From NCBI GenBank assembly GCA_023846275.1, contig CM043870.1, positions 7,191,527 to 7,255,526 on the forward strand: a DNA stretch of 64,000 nt. The letters are read 5' to 3'. Shown here piece after piece: positions 22,401 to 35,800 of the stretch. This stretch comes from Vanilla planifolia. Lineage: Eukaryota; Streptophyta; Magnoliopsida; Asparagales; Orchidaceae. Both the position numbers and the translations under genes were made by a program. Each line of letters opens with the position of its first letter. Position 1 is the first letter of the stretch. The notes beneath the pieces are model-generated. The model did no database searches and was not told the DNA's origin. It saw only the letters and a program-made list of their open reading frames with translations.

Positions 22401-25400
22401 CTTTTACATTGGCAATAAAAAGCCCTATTACGATTACAAATAACTTTGAGAGGGGAAACAAGAATTGACAATATAAAGTTCCAAAGACAATCAAACTAAA
22501 CAACTCAATAACATGAGGATGAAAACCTAAGCCAAAGGAGTTTAACAAGGAAGAATTTGAGAAGCCAAAAAACCTCTTAGATACTCTTAAAAAACCTTCG
22601 TATACATGCTCATTGTATGTTTATTAAAACAAATCTTGAATTATAATTTTTATTGATAAGACCCATAAGACATGACATGCGGGTTATAAAATTTTAATTT
22701 TTAAGCCCATGTCTTAGTCAATAGGAAACTTTTGTAGCACACATTCACCAACAACAATAGTCGGAATAGTAATAGTCAAAATCAGTCTCAAACTCACCCT
22801 CAAGGAGGTCCATCATGTCCCAAAGCCAATCATATATCTCATTAACACAACCAAACTTTTGTATGATTTAAATTGTAACTCAATGTTTAAAACATAATTA
22901 AAAAAAGATGACCAAAAGCTTTGAGAAAGATAACTTGTCCTAATGTAAAAAACATGAGAGCATAGAATATTAGTTGGTAGAGTCATTCGCTAAACATTTC
23001 ATTCAAGAAACAACACGCCAATATAACCATGATTTGCCTTCACCAATTTAGCCTTGAACACCCTTCTTTTGAAACTCTTGAGATATGTTCACAACTTTGT
23101 TGAAACGATAGATAACAAATCCTTCAATTGTGATATTTGTGAACTTACAAAGAACAAATGTGCAATCTTTCCTCCCATTAATATAAGAGGCTTTATTCCC
23201 ATTGATTTAATTCATAGTGACATTTATAGACATACAATTCTTAGAGTTTCTAAGGCAATTTTTAGTTTTTCATCTATTGATGATTGTAATAAGGCATGTG
23301 GTCTTTCTAGATTAAATCGAGGAATACTATTATTAAAACTTGCATATATTGATAAAAAAGCTAATTTTGTGACCATTAAAAGAGGTATCAATCAAATAAT
23401 GTGAAAAATTATTTCAACCAAATATCATCTTCCTACTTTCCTAAAGAAATGATTGTGCATGAGTTCGAATAGGGCTGGGAAAAGAAAAATTGGCTACTTA
23501 TTGACAACCCATGCATTACTGTATCAAAGAAATGTACCAAAACAAAACTATTGTCAGGAAGGGGGGAGGATATCATACTTTATAATCACATATACTACAA
23601 ATAGATTGCCAAATCTAATGTTAAATTTTACAAACCCACAAAAGACTTTACTTAGTTCTACCCAAATTTGAGCACAACAAATAATCTTGTTTATGAAATA
23701 TTCTATTGTTTTACTTGAATAGATTCATAATCAAAACAAAAGAAAGTTGAAATCTAAGACATAAAATGATGCTCGAGAACATTCCAGATGATCTCTAAAC
23801 TTTAAGGATGAAATCTAGATATCAATGAGCAGCATTTGTTTGTACTAATTTTTGCTATATTACTAGTTTTATTTGTGTTTATGAGCATATGATATTGTAT
23901 AGAAGTTGTATTATATATTGTTGTGTAAAACTAGATGTCTTAGACATCTTGGGAACTTACACGAACATTTCAATATTTTTAATACCTTTTGAATGTTTCG
24001 AGTATCTTACAATTCATTCTGGGCATAACAAGTGTTGTCTAAGGTCTTTCTCAGGGGTCTAGGTCAGCTAAAACCAACCTTTGCAATCTCCAAATTGCTT
24101 TGTGCAACTTTCAACAATGACACGAAAGTTAGCGTATCCACATGTGCAACTAGATAAGTTAAAAAGCCTTAAGTGTTTGACTAATTGCATTAGATAGTTT
24201 AACTTGATAGCCTCAAGCAATTTGATCAAAGCCACCTAAGCAATTTGAATTTAACACACTAGTGGTTAAACCACACTACCTTGGGTAGCTTCTCAAACTA
24301 CATTTGGTAGCTAACCTAAGCAAGAGACCTTTTTGCCCTCTTCTTCATCCTCCTTCCATGAATAAAAACCTCTCTTAAGGCTTTGGTTAGGGAGTTTTTC
24401 TGACCATGATGATTTAGCAAGTTTGTGTGAGGGTTCTCCCATGAAAATGGCTCCATTTCCTTCATTTTGTTCATCCGAAGGTTCTTATGGCAATGAAAAA
24501 GGTGGTGTGATGTCCCCATGAACCTCCCAATCCTAAGGTGAGATATGAACTCTTGCTGGTGAGTGCAAAAAGTGCAAGAAAACCACCGAATTATCCCCAA
24601 CGTTCTTTTGCTCATAATGCTTCTAAAATCATCTACAAGTTCTCTCTTAGCTAGGGTGAAAGCTGTCCTCAATCTAAAATGCCATTTTCATAAAAACACA
24701 AAAAGTAAGAGTATGCTATTTTGTCATTTCTCCTTCTCCTCTAAGTCCTCTCCATGTTCCAGTAAGTTCCTACCCATGTCTTCTCTCCTTTTGCATGGTT
24801 CTTATCTTGCCTTCCTCATATGACAAATCTGGATTTACCTGAAGTTGTTTTCTCATCATCCATTTCCACCACAAAAAGATCTCCATATACCAGGAAAGTT
24901 TTTCATGTTTTGAATGTTAGGAGATTAGATCTCTAAGTTGCAAAACATGATCCCCAATCATATCTATCCAAGGAGTTTACGACTTCCTGTGCAGTCATGG
25001 AGTTTGGTGCTGTAGCCTCCTTTAACAATCTTAAACAACCATGCAACTTTAAGGTTAGAGCACTTACCATCTTATAAATTTATGGTAATTGTTCTTCTAG
25101 ATTCTATTACAACTCCTCTCGAAAATTATATCTTTTTCTATCACCATGAAAACAGATCTTATTTGTCTATTTCGTGTTGGTGTCTCTTTAGGCAAGGTAG
25201 CCTCCAATGCTGATCCCCACCCCTTCACCAAACCTTAATCACAATCTGAATCACACAAAGAAGGAGGAAAGATCTGGGTTAGGATCCAAAGTAGGCACAA
25301 ACATCACGCCTCATTTTGGGATAATAAGTTTTAATCATTCTCATCCTATTATTAATTCTACATTGAGTTAACTAATATCATTAGAAAGGAAACCAAAGAA

Positions 25401-26777
25401 TGTACTAAAAGCTAAGTATATCACATATTTCATTTTGTGTCATTTGAGAAATGTTCACCTTATTGCCAGTTCTTTCACATAAACCTAAACATTTTATCCA
25501 TTCCCATAACACTAGTTAAGGTTTTATGCTATGAGAAATGGAAAATTGTTATGAACTTAAAAATATAACGTTGTAGAAAAATAATACATGAGACTAAGAG
25601 GAAAAAAAATAATGATATACAAATTGGTATTTATAGTGAAACAAAAAGACAATGCAGAATAGAGACACACAGCAAAATTAGTAACCCATAGATATACACA
25701 AGTTCCACTAGTTGCAAAAATAAATACAACAAAAATACTTCTAACTATAGCTATCAATTATGATTGGTCATCACAACTCGAGGTGAAGAAATCACGTATG
25801 CATGGAGATCTTTAAAAGATATAAATGAAAGTACAAAGTTACAAACTAAACATGTCTACCAATAAGGTATGAAATCTAAAAGAGGTATTTTATTGACTAA
25901 TGTAATCATCACAAGTTTAATTCATGAGATCCACTTGCCAAGGGATACTAGCAAAGTCAAAAACATTGTGCAATTTTCATCAAATTATAAGACTTAAAGA
26001 GAGCCATCTCACTAACCGCATGTGGATGATAAATAGTGACAAATGATCGAGACAAATGATAAAGTATTGGATTTTTCCTAACAGAAAAACCATAAGCTAA
26101 AAGAGTTAGGAAATCCAAAGTATTTCATTGGAATTAAGTTTGCATGACCAAAACAAGAGATCTTTATTTCTCAATCAAAATATATCACAAGCCTTTTTAA
26201 GGGACCACAACAAAATGTCAAGCAAGTCGATTAGCATGGACCACAATCACAAGCTTGGAGAGACACAGGAAGACATGATTACCAATAAAGAACTGTATCA
26301 AAGATTAATTGGCTAACTACCTTACCTTTCTCACATTAACTAGACATTGCCTATGCTGTTAATCATAAGTCAATCTATGCACAAATCCCAATAAAATATA
26401 TCTTTAGACAATATATCGAATGTCACACCACTTAAAAGGGTCTCCAAGAAAATATCTATTTACAAAGATGATTTAACACTTGAGACCTACACAAATGCAA
26501 ATTACATTGTTCAACAGGGGACATGAGATACTACAAGATGTTGTATGTATTAGTTGGAGAAAACAGTCTCCTGGAGGAGCAAAAAACATAAAATGACAGA
26601 ACAAGTGCAAACTCTATGTTTTAGAACTATAATATACTTTCATGTTTTGGCCAAATGATCGATATAACAAATATCCATAAACTTCAAAACATTAATACTT
26701 TACTAAAGCTTAAGTATTTGATAATGATGCTTCTTGATACATATATAAAATGTTATTTGGCATATTGGATCACACTT

Positions 26778-26823
<46 letters not shown>

Positions 26824-29800
26824 TATAGTATGACTAAAATATAAAAGCAATCACTAATAGATATAAAAAAAATAAAGAAATGAAATACAATGTCTACAAG
26901 ATGTATATGACTTTTGCCATAAAATGATTGAAAAAGTAAAAAACAATCAGCTATAAGCACAAAGGAAAAAAACAAACTAAAACTATTAAGCATGGATTGT
27001 AATTTCAATGTAAGACTTAAAATAATAAGCCTCCTTATTTTTTAGCATATTCCTTGATCTAGAGTTGATCATAAAATAATCAAGTTAATGGCATGATGCT
27101 TTTACAAGAATAAGTTTTGAAGTTGTAAAATCTATGCTTGTATTATGACATGATGATGATTGATTTTATGGATCTTGACTACTATATTTATAAATGATTA
27201 TGATCAAATCTTAATGAAAATAAGATGATTCATATTTAGTTTCTCTTGGATACAATATAATAAGACTTCTCTTCTATATGTTTCACTGATCAAAATTTTA
27301 ACTTATTTTTATTTTCTTTTTAATTATTTTCATCATATTTAATTGCATGCTAATGCATTCACATCAAACTTTTATGATATTTGTTCTATTTCATATCATT
27401 TTCATATCCCCATATCATACTCATACTTCATTGGCTATTAATGCTATATGAGACAAGGCATGACCTTCTTTTGAAATGCAATCCCTTTACATAACATGCT
27501 CCATCTTTCAAGTACTTGAAATATTTAAGAACAAAAATAAATAAAACAATATAATGAAGGTACTAAAAATATAAAAAGAGACCCAAAGATATATCAAAGA
27601 ATATCAAAATAATGGGAGACCCAAAGATAAAATATTTGTCTTTGAAGGTCACAAGTTCAAAAGATAGAAATATCCTATTACAAAAATGCAACGTATGGCC
27701 ACAGAAAGTAGATCTTATGGGTCCAATCATTCTCAAGGCCCAAGATTTTGTGCACCTAGAAATCCTTAAAACAAAAAAAGGTGATTTGGAAATGGTTTAG
27801 ATCTTGATACATGTGTAGGGGATTTAACTTACTAAAAAATATAATGATATCAAGCAAAAAAGATTATTTACCTGAACACCATCAACAGGTCCCTCACTTT
27901 TATCTCGATTGCGATGAATAATAATGCCATTGTCACATTTGTTTATGAAATGTGCACTACCACTTATATCATACAAATTTGGTGCATTGCCTCCCCAATT
28001 TTGTAGCTGTAATTAAAATATAATGTAGATAAAAAGATACTAATGAAAAAAACGAACTTCATATCAATTGATATACCTGCCTTGGATGTGCTACAAACCA
28101 CACATGACAGGAATGATGCTGGGCAAATCGTTTGATCTTTGTCAGCATCTGACTTACGTACTCTGTTTCTGTCCTGTTACCCAAATTCCAAAACAAAATT
28201 ATCAATTGAAAGATACATAGAAGCACAATTACAGGAATGTTTCCGGTGAAGAGGGAGCATTATTAGCCACACTGTAACTTTAAAATAATGGAAGTGCTGA
28301 AGATGATGAGCATTAATTAAATAATATATAAAACTATGTCATATACATATAGAAACAATAACAAATTATATTGAAGTTGAACGTTTACTGATGCAAAGGA
28401 CGTTGGTGATCCAGTTCATTATATGGGTCAATGACAAGTCCACGCACACCATATCTTAAAACTGCAGCTTTGGCTAGTGTCAGAACCCATTCAATAGATG
28501 GAAGAGCATCATCATCACACCTGCTTCAACAAGAAGATATTAATGATAGTGGAAGAACAAATATATAGAGGATTCCAAATTTGATATGTTACTTTAGTGA
28601 ATTAGAAAATACAAACCGTATGAGGTGAAAGGTGTCATTAAGCCATTTCTTCCCTTCTTCTAACTCCTTGGGGCTCATTCGCTCAACGGATTCTCCATAT
28701 CTACCCAAACAAGTTAAGTAACTTCAGCAAGGAAACCTTAGACAGGTTTGAGGCTCAAACCAATGGTAGTTGTACCATAGATGCCAAATAACACTTACTC
28801 AATCGAAAAAGAAAAGCTATAATTTTTTTTGGGAGGGGAAATTTCAAGGAGTTGCCCAACATAATACTAAAAAATTTAACCACAAAAAAGAAAACCGAAA
28901 AAGATTTTGCCCAAAAGGGTTAGTAAACCAACAAGATCTAGAGAAGTAATGCAGGATCTTAGACAAGTAACATTATAAAACCTCCAAAAACATGCATCAA
29001 CAAACAAAATCAAGAGTTGGGCATCATGAGAACAGTTAGAGCAAAGTTAGTCCATGTTAGATGAGGAATGATAAACACATATAATCTACAGGTTACAAAA
29101 ATCTGAGGAAATAGCTCGTGAGTTGGTAAAGCCTAACCTAAAATAATCTTCTATCTCAAGGTCTCCAAATTTGACAGATCAGCAAGATAAAAGCATTCTT
29201 GCTTTTTTTGGAATTATGAGTATTTGATAAATATTTAAATAACTCCCACACTATGCCTAGCCATAGTTTGTCTTTAAGAAACATACATAAACAGAAACTA
29301 TAGCTCAACTTACTATTTTCAAACCATATGAATTTAATGAAATCCAAAGTGTCACCATTGAACAAGAAAACATATAAAGACCTAAAAGAGAAAAAAAATT
29401 GTTGCCTAGGATCTACTAAATAGTCTTATATGCCAAGAGAGATGTGAATATCCTAAAAGGTACTTATAAAAACCTTTTGTGTGGCACAATCCCATCCCTC
29501 TAATAGTAACAAGCTAGTAAATGTGATGTTTATGAAGTCTAAACAACACACTATCCAGAGCCCCCCAAAAATCTTTTGCCACGAACCAAATGATCATATA
29601 AAAGGGAAAAGTATTCCCTTCACCAACATTCTAGCAACATCAAATATCAAGGTCATCCTTGACAACAAAGATAACATGCCAATTAGTTGACCTAGATTTA
29701 GCTAAAGTATTCGAAGAAGTTCCCCTATCAAATGTTCCTTACGCATCAAATTAACCTAGACTATTGGAGGTTAGGACAAGCCAAACAACTTTAATAGCAT

Positions 29801-32800
29801 GGGTATGATAATTTTGGGAGCATTTAGCAAACCCCAACCCCCAAAGATGTTTAGGGGACACTTGCCCTTCTAAGCAATAGGGAACCATTTTATCTTCTCA
29901 AAGGCATTAAGGATAAAGCATTAAAAAATGTTATTCATTTCCTAGAAAAAAACAACTTTGAAATGTAGAATGGCTAGCACCAAAAGCGAAGCAAACCAAC
30001 AATGGAGATTTTGAAAACTAGTAGCCTAGTAGCAAGAGAGAGATGATGATTTATCCATTCACCAACTTTGTTATAAACTCTTTAAAGGAAACTTGTACAA
30101 TCTTTAGTAAAAATTTTCCAAAGTTCAAAGTGAGAGACCAAAGTATGTGATTAGAAACAAATTGATAAACAAGTCCATAAAATTTGCAAGAGGATGTCTA
30201 TCTTGAAAAAAATTGAAAAAGATCATAATGCTTTTCTTTTATTAATATCCAAGCCAAAATTTTAAAAAAACAAGCATGACTGTTAAGGAAAGGCTGGTTT
30301 CGAAATTAGCCATAGCAAAGACAATCAGGTCATTTGTAAGGATTAGATGTGAAATGCATAAACTACTAATTTGGAAACTTTAAGCTTCTTATGCCTATCT
30401 TGAAAAGAACTGAAAAAGATGATGATGCTTTTGTCTTACTAATATCCAAGCTAAAATTTAAAAGAAAAACCCAGGCATAATGGTTAAGGAAAAGATGGTT
30501 TGGAAATTAGCCATAGCAAAAGATAATCAAGTCTTTTGCAAGGATTAGATTTGAAATGCATAAACTATTAATAATATTGAAATAAAAAGGAGAGAGGGGA
30601 CAATTGCATTTGAGTCATCTAGAGGATCCAAAGTAAACCTTGATAGCACTATAAATCATTGCCAAAAACATAACATCCTCCATTGACATCCTCATCTAAT
30701 CAATAAGCTTCTTGAAAAAACCTTTGACAGCAAGTATATGGTAGATAACAGTCCTACCAATAGAATTAATGGTATTTGAGATATCAAACATCTACAGAAG
30801 GCTTCAAAGAGCTACCAAATTTGTTAACAAATTCAATAAACAAACAAATGTTATATGAAACTTGTCTCCCTTAGATGAAAGTATTTTCTGCTCTGTGGAT
30901 GAGGTAAGGGTGATATTCTTAGGTTGATCAACCAATATCATAGCAAAGATTTTGCAAATAAATTGCATTGACAAATTGGTCAATAATCATTGATATAACT
31001 TGCATTTTTTAACTTAAATGATATGGCATATGGTCAACACTTTAACATAAGAAATTTTCCATATGGAAAGAATAGTTTACAACTCTACAAAACCCATAGC
31101 CCATTAAGGCCCAACATCTAACAAAGAAATTGGTAAAGCCACCTAACTAGGTTAGGAGCATGTTCTTAAAGGAGGTTCTAAAGCATGAAGGAGGTTGTCT
31201 ACTTCAATGTTTTCTAGCAAGGTAGGAAGCATCATTATGAGATAGACAATTACCAATTGGGGACATAATCAGTGCAAAAAGATGAGGTCCATTTACAAGA
31301 ATCTTTTCAACATATTTGATTCATGGAAAATATTAAATGAAATGGTAATAAAAAATGTCAGATATTCCTTGCAAAAATAATAATACATTAGTCAAAGTTG
31401 AGGATTTTGTCCACGTTTGAACATTGAAACTCTTCTTTGGAGGATATACATAAACTAATGAACAAATTTGATTAGGTTTCTAAAAGGAAAAATTAGTAAG
31501 TAAAATATTGAACTTGAATAACCTTTTTAGGAAAAGTTCTGTAGATGTAAACATAAAAAAAAGATAAGCAAAGAAGAAAAGTAATTTGGTGAAGTTAACG
31601 CCCATAATTAATTTGAGCCTTTCCACTTTTGATTAAAATTTACTTTCATGATTGAGCCAAACATTTTAATAATCTTAAATTTCTAGGCAAGGCTTTATCT
31701 AGTAGCTCATTGATGCAAATTCTAAAGCAAACAAATTGTTAGTAACTAATTTTGGTGGTGGTTGTCAAATTTAATTTCTCTTGCTTCTCAAAAATAGAAA
31801 AAACAATGATTTCTGAAAGTTGTTTCTCACAGCTAATGTAAGTCAATTTTGATATTGATTACACACGTAAATGATGTGTAATTAGAGCTCCTCTAAAATT
31901 GCCATATATTTTTTATGTAGACCAGCTTTGCCTGCATCAAGCACCCATTATTTTATTTAAATTATGAGAGCTAGAAAAGATATTTATGTATTTTGAGGCA
32001 TCACCATGAGATGGAAATTACCAACTACAGAAATCATCAATGCAAGAAGATGAATTCCATTCACAAGAATCCTTTAATAATGATGGTAAAAAATCGATAG
32101 TAATCAAATCTAATCTATTTGCCTCATTTTTTAATAAAAATATTTGATGCATGGAAATTATTAAATTAGATGGAAATACAAAATGCCAAGCATTCATAGC
32201 AAAAATATAATACATGTCTTTGGAATGTCCTACTAGTAGAAGTGAGTTCACAATGCATGTCAAGGAGAGTACTTGATTTTTTGAAGTTTAGTTGCATGGA
32301 AAGATGCTTTATTTTACCATAAAATTTGTCGATTTTAGGATGAGATGTCATGCAACTCAATTCATAGCTTAATGAACAAATGAAGGTGGATTTTTTTAGG
32401 TTACCAAGATCTTGTTCCAATGGAAAAAGCTTTCCACTTGCTAATTGTGGTAGATAATACCTAAGTTAATTTAGTCAGTTAGGCATAATCTAGTTATCCT
32501 GATTTTTGTTGATTTTGCTCTCTCTTCCTACTGGATAGTTTTTTCTATTTTGTTTCTTGTCACCATTGCATACCTCGTGGTTAATTGCAATGAAATGTGC
32601 AAAATCCTCAGCATCTAAGCCGAAAATTTAAACTATGGTTCATCCTATTACGGATTCTTTAACCCCAGCATGCTAAAGATAATAGAGATTTTTGTATCAA
32701 ATTAGTTCCACGCTTCTAATTGTCACTTTTTTGCCAAATTACTAGATTTACAAGTAAATTTGGTAGTTATGCCTCATCAAGTATGTTAATATACAAGCTG

Positions 32801-35800
32801 GCTGCCATAGGAATAGCTCCCATCCACCTCCATTGCCAACAGTTTTCTCTTAGGATGGGATACCAATAGCTCTTAAGTGCTCTCAGGAATCTGCTACCAA
32901 CAACCATTAGAAGAATATGCCAAAAAATTGCATTTTGTGTTGAAAAAGTTCGAAGTTGGCCTCTGGACAAAACAGCAAGGCGAACTTGAATTCCAGTTCC
33001 TTTATATGGAATAAGAACACTTTCAATTCTTCCCCATTTTTTTCTTACATTAGTTTATCGTTTACCTTAGAACCCTCCACACCGCAGTTTGGATGCACAT
33101 TAAGTATACGGACTGGAAATAGCATTTTTTGTTTAATTCAAGAGGTGAATTTTTCTTTAGTGGACAAACCATATATTTGAGTTTTGAGTTTAGGTGAGTT
33201 TCACTTATTTTTCCATATTATTTCAATGTATTCCCCGTTTTCCATTTGCTTTCTCATGTTTCGATTTCCTATCACAAATCCTAGCTTGCCCATCTGGTTC
33301 TCAAAAAACCTACACTGTTTCCAGATTTTCCATTTTTTTTTTTTTTGCCTTCTTATTTTTGCCATGTGCTTCGTGATTCCACATCATATACCACAAAGGC
33401 TAAGCTACTTGTTTTTTTTAATTCTACATTAATAAAATTCTAATTCTCATGCAACCATCAAGCAGTAACATGTGGTAAATTTCCTTAATTATTTTTCCAG
33501 CCCGAGATACAGCCACACACCCAAACCAGCTGTTTGTCCCCAAGACAACTTGTACTCATCCTATTTTCCATATTTTAACTTTAACAATTCCCTCACCACT
33601 TTTCCCAATTAAATGAAAGCAAACAGGGAAAAATCATTTGTAAAAACTTATTATTTATCACACTGCTTTAAATTAAATTATAGAGCAGACTGGAATAGCT
33701 AATACATCTAAAATTGCCTCTTCTTTCACAAGTATACTTTTATTCTCATTCTTGCTCTATTTCTCTCGCTTAAGTTTACCTCCCATTGCTTTGAAATTGA
33801 ACAGGACACTATAATGTGACAATTATGCTTTAAACTTTCTGCAAATGCAAAAAAATAAAATCATTGGTATTTCAAAACTTGACCATTAGACACAGTTCTC
33901 ACCTAAGTTTACAGTTTATCATCAAATTTGTGCAAGCATTTTGCCTTATTTGGCTCCAATGCACTTCCAACAATGAAATGTTATTGTGGTTGTATTTGTA
34001 GGAATAACATGCAAGCATATACATATGATCGTTAAAGTGTAGAATCAGTGTGAGTTCTATAAATCTGTGATTACCAGAAAATTGCAAATAAAACCAATAA
34101 AATGCTTTACTGAATAGAATAATTTTGAACACAATTTTAAGTGTTGGTTACTTGGAGCTTTTTGCAAGATATCTCAATAATCTTTATACCCAAAAAGGTC
34201 ATTTTCCTAGTCATGAAAAAGTCTAATGCTGATCAATACAAGTGCTGAAGAAGAACAAGACAATATTTATTAAAGTTAATTATTAATTCTATATTGATCA
34301 ATAAATATTTGAATAGGGATTAAATTTAATCTATCAACACAACTAAATTAATGTTTTACAATTTGTTTTAAGCCTTTAGGGTTGACTAAATTTAGTAATT
34401 ATTTTCAAATTGAAATTTGTAGTACTGAAATTTAGGAAGCTCGATATTCATGATGCCTAATAATGGCCTTTGCAAGTATATGGAGACAAAATTTTGACGA
34501 TAAAAGAGAAGCTGCTTGAATGTCTATATTAGGGAATCTTCACAAGATATTGGATGTTCTTTTGGCATCCTTTTTGAAATTGCTCAAAGGGTGCTTCCAA
34601 TTGAGAAGGGATTCAAGGTGAAACTTTCTGTGCCCTAGCTTCCATTAATGGCCTCTTGTTTATATGCTTATCTCTACAACAATACCTAGCTTGCACATTT
34701 TCATAGTAATTTAAGCACCTAAAGCCATTTTTATTTCCAAAATCATTTCTAAATATCTTAATCATTACAAGAATAAGGTCTCTTGTTTTGATCAAATAGT
34801 TCAATAATCTAGAGCAAATACTTGTTTCTATGTCCATCCAATGCAAATATTGGTTTTCTTCTAAGGAACAACAAATGTGACAAATGTTTTTCTGGCAAAT
34901 TACATATGATCGTGCAGGATGAAAAAAACAGGTCTCTTGATCCGGTTCTACATCAATTTGGCATCACAATAATTGTACCTTAGATCCAAACAGTTAGTGA
35001 TCCATTTGATTCCAACCATTGCATCTTCATTTTACATTTTCTTTAATCATTACCAAAATATTTTTCCTCTCCAACAACCAGTTTTCTTTTTGCATTCCTA
35101 ATAACAACATAGCCATCATATTTTAATGACCTTTTACAATATTACCACAATGTAATGAGCAAGCTGGATTGATGTTTTAAACAACACTGCCTAGCTTTTT
35201 TGACCAAAAGAAGAGATAAACAAATGTTAATATAAAAATTATTTAGAATTATTTTTTTTAAAAATATAATATATTTATAATTTTCTACTTTAAAAACATG
35301 CCAATAAAATTTTCCTTTCAAGACTTCTTTCTTATAACCACTTTTTATTGTCTCATTTCTCACCAAATTTTCTAGCAATAACTTATGCCAAACCAAGTCT
35401 AAATTGATTCCAAATGTCTTAATTCCCTCAATCTTAGATGTTCCAACAAAAATCACAACACTAAGTTCAATCAAAATGGTTGGCATATGAGATCTTGATG
35501 TATAAGAATAGTTGTAATGGAGTAGTCATGAGGGGAGAAACTGGAGGTGAAACGTCGAAATACGCTTCTTTGTGATTCCAAGTAAAAGATCTTGCTACAA
35601 TTCCAAGAAGAGATTACGATGACTTTTATGGCCGTTGGTAGACTCCAGGAAAACCAAGTTTATCAATCGAACAAAACATAACAATTCAAAAACCCTAAAT
35701 AAGTTATTTATAGATATCTCTCACAAATTGAGAGCTCCTTTATACAATTATAATCTCAGCAAATAAAATTACGACAATTGGTTAGTCCATTTAAAGGGTT

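Larger units (their letters stand above)
19770..27871 (-). other. TWINKLE intron, 8.1 kb
   Basis: Holds, all on the opposite strand to the gene, a young 5'-truncated LINE (20266-20684) and a broken Copia element (about 22.95-26.64 kb). It also holds a tandem-unit repeat (20.75-21.5 kb) and an (AT)17 run. 26.85-27.87 kb shows nothing recognised. Confidence 0.85.
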
